Shown here: positions 60,171-64,000 of the stretch, piece after piece
Numbering within the stretch: the first letter of the stretch is position 1
Layout of the letters: every line of letters begins with the position of its first letter
Assembly (NCBI RefSeq): GCF_022539315.1
Contig: NC_066315.1
Span: 93,197,990 to 93,261,989 of the forward strand
Direction of reading: 5' to 3'
Origin: Serinus canaria
Lineage: Eukaryota > Chordata > Aves > Passeriformes > Fringillidae
DNA: 64,000 nucleotides
Notes under the pieces: model-generated
What the model was told of the DNA's origin: nothing
Seen by the model: only the letters and a program-made list of their open reading frames with translations
Database searches by the model: none
Program-made: the position numbers and the translations under genes

Positions 60171-63100
60171 TCAAGCTATAAGCATGACTGCTGAATACTT
60201 AGAAATAGTTTAGCCACATTTTGGCTGCACTATTCCACAAGCACTTAGCCCGAGGCATGGAAAATGTCAGCCACTGTGAATAAAGTTTATAGTGTTTCGA
60301 GTAACTGGAAACTCTCCCACAAAGCCAGGAGTTAAGCAATGCTGAATAATAGGTGGCACTATGCAATCCAATGGTCCTGCTTGTTCCTGTTTTGGAATGT
60401 CTGAAGCAGACATGCTCATTTATGGTTTGTAGACTGTCATTTTTTCCAGTCCTTGGGGGTCAATCCCGCTAAAGTGTGTGTACCTGTGTAGCTTGACATA
60501 CATCATCTCCATCTTAGAGATGAATTCTGACCATTTGTTCTTCTTTTCTCTGCTAAAGGCATCTGAAAGCCACAATGTACATCTTCTCTCTGTTTTTTCC
60601 AGGTTTATCAACAGGTGATGAGGAAATCTATGAGTCATCACTAAACTAGACAGAGAAATGCCTCCAGAATGTTCCTCTTAGCTGCTGGCACTGTCAGTCA
60701 GATTTTATTTTGGCCCCATGTCTGTGCCCTGTAATAATATAATTAACCCCTGGTGTCCTCACAGCTTTTTACAAGTCCTGTTCCTCACTGAGCTCCCGTG
60801 GAGGTTCTTCAGCCTGGATGAGGCTGAAAACCTAAACTGCTGCTGTGGGTGACAGAAAATTTATGCTGATGATCTTTATGTATGGATCAAGTAGTTGAAT
60901 TTATTCCTTCTGTTGGGAGCTCACAGTTAATTTGGGATCTGTTAGTTGTCTATTCTCAATGACTTATATTTTGTCTTCAGTACACCTTGAAATTGTTATA
61001 TCACTCTGGTTTCTTGCAAGCTGTCTGACTCTGTTTTCACCAAGGTTATCTGGAGGTCTCTTAATCAGAAACTCTGGGGGAATAGTATTTCCACACCATG
61101 TTCTGAAGCTCTGGGTCTCAAGGCCAGGGAAGCTCTTCTGGTTGTGGTGAGCTCTGATTGCCTGATTTTGCTGAGCCTGTACAGCCCTGCCAGTAAGAAA
61201 ATGAGGAGATGTGCAAGAGCATAGCCAGCCTCCAGACTTAATCCCACACTGTCCTTATGCCTGAAACATCGGGGACACTCAACAGCAGGGTCAACAAATG
61301 CTACCTACAAAGGCTTATGGGCCTGGGTAGCTGGGTGCCCTTACAGCTGAGTTTCTGGGCTCTAAATGTAGACCCATGGACCCTGTTGTGAGATGTCTCT
61401 CTCTTGTTTGGGACTGTGTTGTCCTACACAATGTCTGGCTGTTACCCTACACAACTGGATTTTTTGTTCCTTGTTTTCCTCTGGCTACACCTACTGAGAA
61501 TCCAGGGGAGAAGTCAAAGTGGATGTGATAGGGAAAGTGGAGTCAGGATCAGCAAATAGAGCATATAAACCTGAGAAACGGAGATTCTGGGAAGGAAATA
61601 AAATCCATTTTTAAATGTAGATGGTATAGGCAGACTGGGGAAATGCCCAATAGTAAATTTTAAAACTATACAAAGTATTGAAGAAGAAGATTCATACAAT
61701 TTGATAAAAATATTTGAGGGCTGAAAAGGGTACAAGGTCCTCCTAGTCTTGTTTGGAAAGGTATGGAATATGTAAATGCGTCACTAAAAGAAAAAAAGAG
61801 AGTAGACACGTTTTGCTGAGATCACCATGCTGTGTTATTGCAACACGGGAAAACCAGAGAGTCTTTGTGCCCACCAGAATTTTCTGAAGAGATGCTAGGC
61901 AGCAAGTTGCTGTAAAAAAGCTTCTCTGTCTCAACCCCAATTGACTTCAGGCTTGCCATTTTCTAAAACCAAGCATAACATGACTTTATATAGATCCAGT
62001 GTTCTTTATAATCAAAATAATACCTAATATGTTCCCCCTCACTACTCCTATCTGAAGTAGTGTTCTTCTCTTGTTCTCCCTCAGGAAAGAATATTACTTT
62101 TTAAGTACTCTGTGGTAATCCAACAAATTGTGCTTAAGTTGACAAAGGCCTTAATACAGCCCACTTCCAGGGACTCATGAGGAAGTGCTCCCTTCTATGG
62201 CCCTAGAATTCTTTTGCATACCTCTAGCTTTCACAAGAAGTGCTGAAACATTTTAGCTATACAATGCTTTGGCCGTATGGTTTCTGTGTCGTTTATCCAA
62301 CAGATTTATTTAAGGGATTTGTTATGATGGATTCCTCAAAATATTAGCTGCTCTTATTCTAAATAGGAAAAGAAATTGAGGAGTATCCTAAGCTTTAACA
62401 GCCTGCAGCATGATGAGATTTAGATTTTTGACTCAGAGAGGACAATTATATCTGTGATTTCTTATCAAAATCGCAAAATTGCTCAGACTTTTGAACTTTG
62501 CCCAAAGGCTTGGCAGAAGTTATTGTTCAGAATCACAAGCTTCCCTGTCATGCATGCATGGTGTTCCTCTTATGGAGTCTTCTGTATCTTCCACTATACG
62601 AACCATGGAATCCTCCATGTCATGGCTAAAGTGTTCATGGAAGGGTGTAGGGGTGACTTAGGGCAAGAGACAGACTATTAAGGGATTAAGCTGTTGAAAA
62701 GGAATTGGGTCATGAGGCTTACAAACTACAGTTCCCATGAGACATTGGAAAAGCATCTCCACGATAAAATTAATAGTTTTCATCTGAAATTTTTTTTTTT
62801 TTCTTTTGCATTTTTGTATTTTCTCAGGGGGAAGGAGGAAATCATTTTCTGACAGGCACTAATTGTTTCCCATTTGATTTTGGCTTGCAAGCAGATCTGA
62901 GTTAAAAGGGCTAAATGCAGACATTCTGCTATTACAGTGTTATGCTCATTCAACAGTCAGCCTTGTTTTACTTGCAGCAATATGAGTTATACCATATGTG
63001 TTTGAAACTGGTAACCAAACAAAGCAGTCTTTCAAGCAACCCTAAGCTAAATTATAAATCTTTTTTGCATCTTTTAAATAAAAAGTAATTCTACAGGCAC

Positions 63101-64000
63101 AAAATGAATCAGTGGAGTACTTGCTACTTGGGCTTAACAATAGCAGTGTGCCTGAGAAAACCAGTCACCCCAGTGAAAAAACGAATGCAATTATCCAATC
63201 TGACTATATTTTAGTATTCTACAAGATTTAAAATTACATTTACACATAATGTAATGGAACTATGTAAAATAATTTAAATTTGTTTTTTGCATTTTTATAT
63301 AGTATTGCTATCTAATTATTATGTCATAGATATTTTATTATATTATTTGGTGTATATGGTATGTAGAAACCCTTAGCAATTGAACAGGACTTCATTGCTA
63401 CAGTACTCTTGATTGCATTTTTTAATCCTGAATTTCTGTATTTCTTGACAAAGTCTCATCATAAGAGCAAGATAACTTCTAAAAGAAAATTATCTGATGT
63501 TTAAATAATTACTTGTTCATGTCCAAAGCTGCACTGAACTCTCAGGATTGTAAATATCACTTGCAAAATCATTGGTGAGCAACTAGGGCTAAGTTTCTAG
63601 CTTTGCATTATGAACCCACAACCAGAATCACACAACTTTCTTTCATTATATACTCAGGAGAGATTTGTACCTGTAGAGATCTCTAGAAGTTCAAAGATTG
63701 GTTGAAAGATCCATCAGCTTGATGCTCTTGAGAGAGTGATAATGAAATGTTACCACCAAATGGGAAACAGGTAGAGAATTGACATGGCTAACTTGAGGGG
63801 ACTTGGATGGAAAAGCAGAGTAGAATTTAGCACTTCCCAGCTCCATTTACACTCATTTCTCCTAACCCTGATGCCTTGCACTTTTGCCATGTAAGTTTAG
63901 CATTGTTGCAAAGGCAGCTGTAAATGTACAAACCAAACCAAAAGGTTCTCTGTAGATTTAGTCAGTTATCCTTTTTAAATGATGCAAATCAATTTGGCAT
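60171..64000. other. Unique non-coding sequence to the window end
   Basis: About 3.8 kb with no recognised gene or transposon. A T-run near 62791-62802 and a strongly AT-rich stretch at about 63170-63440 are the only compositional features. Short frames at 60.4-60.6, 61.0-61.25, 61.5-61.9 and 62.45-62.68 kb show no family signature. Confidence 0.5.

Overview
The window looks like non-coding DNA from a bird, probably a gene desert or a very large intron. It is AT-rich and repeat-poor. Its recognisable mobile DNA is what an avian genome would show: CR1 LINE pieces, most carrying the CR1 3' end with its degenerate octamer tail (ATTCTATG-like), a solo avian endogenous-retrovirus LTR, and a second LTR-like block. 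I found no complete protein-coding gene, tRNA, rRNA or CRISPR array. The many short open frames have no family signature, with one exception: the ORF1 esterase region of a dead CR1 element. Two minus-strand frames are kept as low-confidence candidates, at about 43.4 kb and 59.9 kb.

Layout. 0-5.3 kb is unique sequence with one old CR1 fragment. 5.36-5.55 kb is a long, nearly pure GAAAA microsatellite. 6.1-8.7 kb is a transposon cluster: a CR1 tail (+), an LTR-like block with promoter-like and poly(A)-like motifs that ends at a perfect splice-donor match, a CR1 3' region (-), and a CR1 ORF1 esterase relic (+). A further CR1 (-) lies at 10.6 kb, an old CR1 (+) at 15.9 kb and a 591-bp solo LTR (-) at 16.3-16.9 kb. 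17-42 kb is mostly unique sequence, with a TAAA microsatellite, an unidentified 113/115-bp repeat present twice about 3 kb apart (29.7 and 32.7 kb), a 44-bp tandem duplication (34.3 kb), a perfect 15-bp hairpin (34.75 kb) and a perfect 45-bp tandem duplication (42.1 kb). A possible coiled-coil-type exon lies on the minus strand near 43.4 kb, followed by a hairpin (44.1 kb) and a CR1 tail (44.65 kb).

The right-hand third (about 45-58 kb) has several blocks that read like developmental enhancers or conserved non-coding elements, dense in homeodomain-type motifs (TAATTA, ATGCAAAT, TGACAG, TGATTTAT). The most striking is 54.3-55.6 kb. It begins with a polypyrimidine/G-quadruplex tract, a composite PBX-HOX/MEIS-like site and a 40-bp alternating purine-pyrimidine (Z-DNA-prone) run, and continues into a block with an inverted TGACA/TGTCA pair. 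These enhancer calls rest on motif content only; conservation could not be tested here.

Nothing in the window forms an operon or pathway. If it has a function, it is most likely long-range gene regulation, with transposons supplying possible extra promoter, splice or poly(A) signals.
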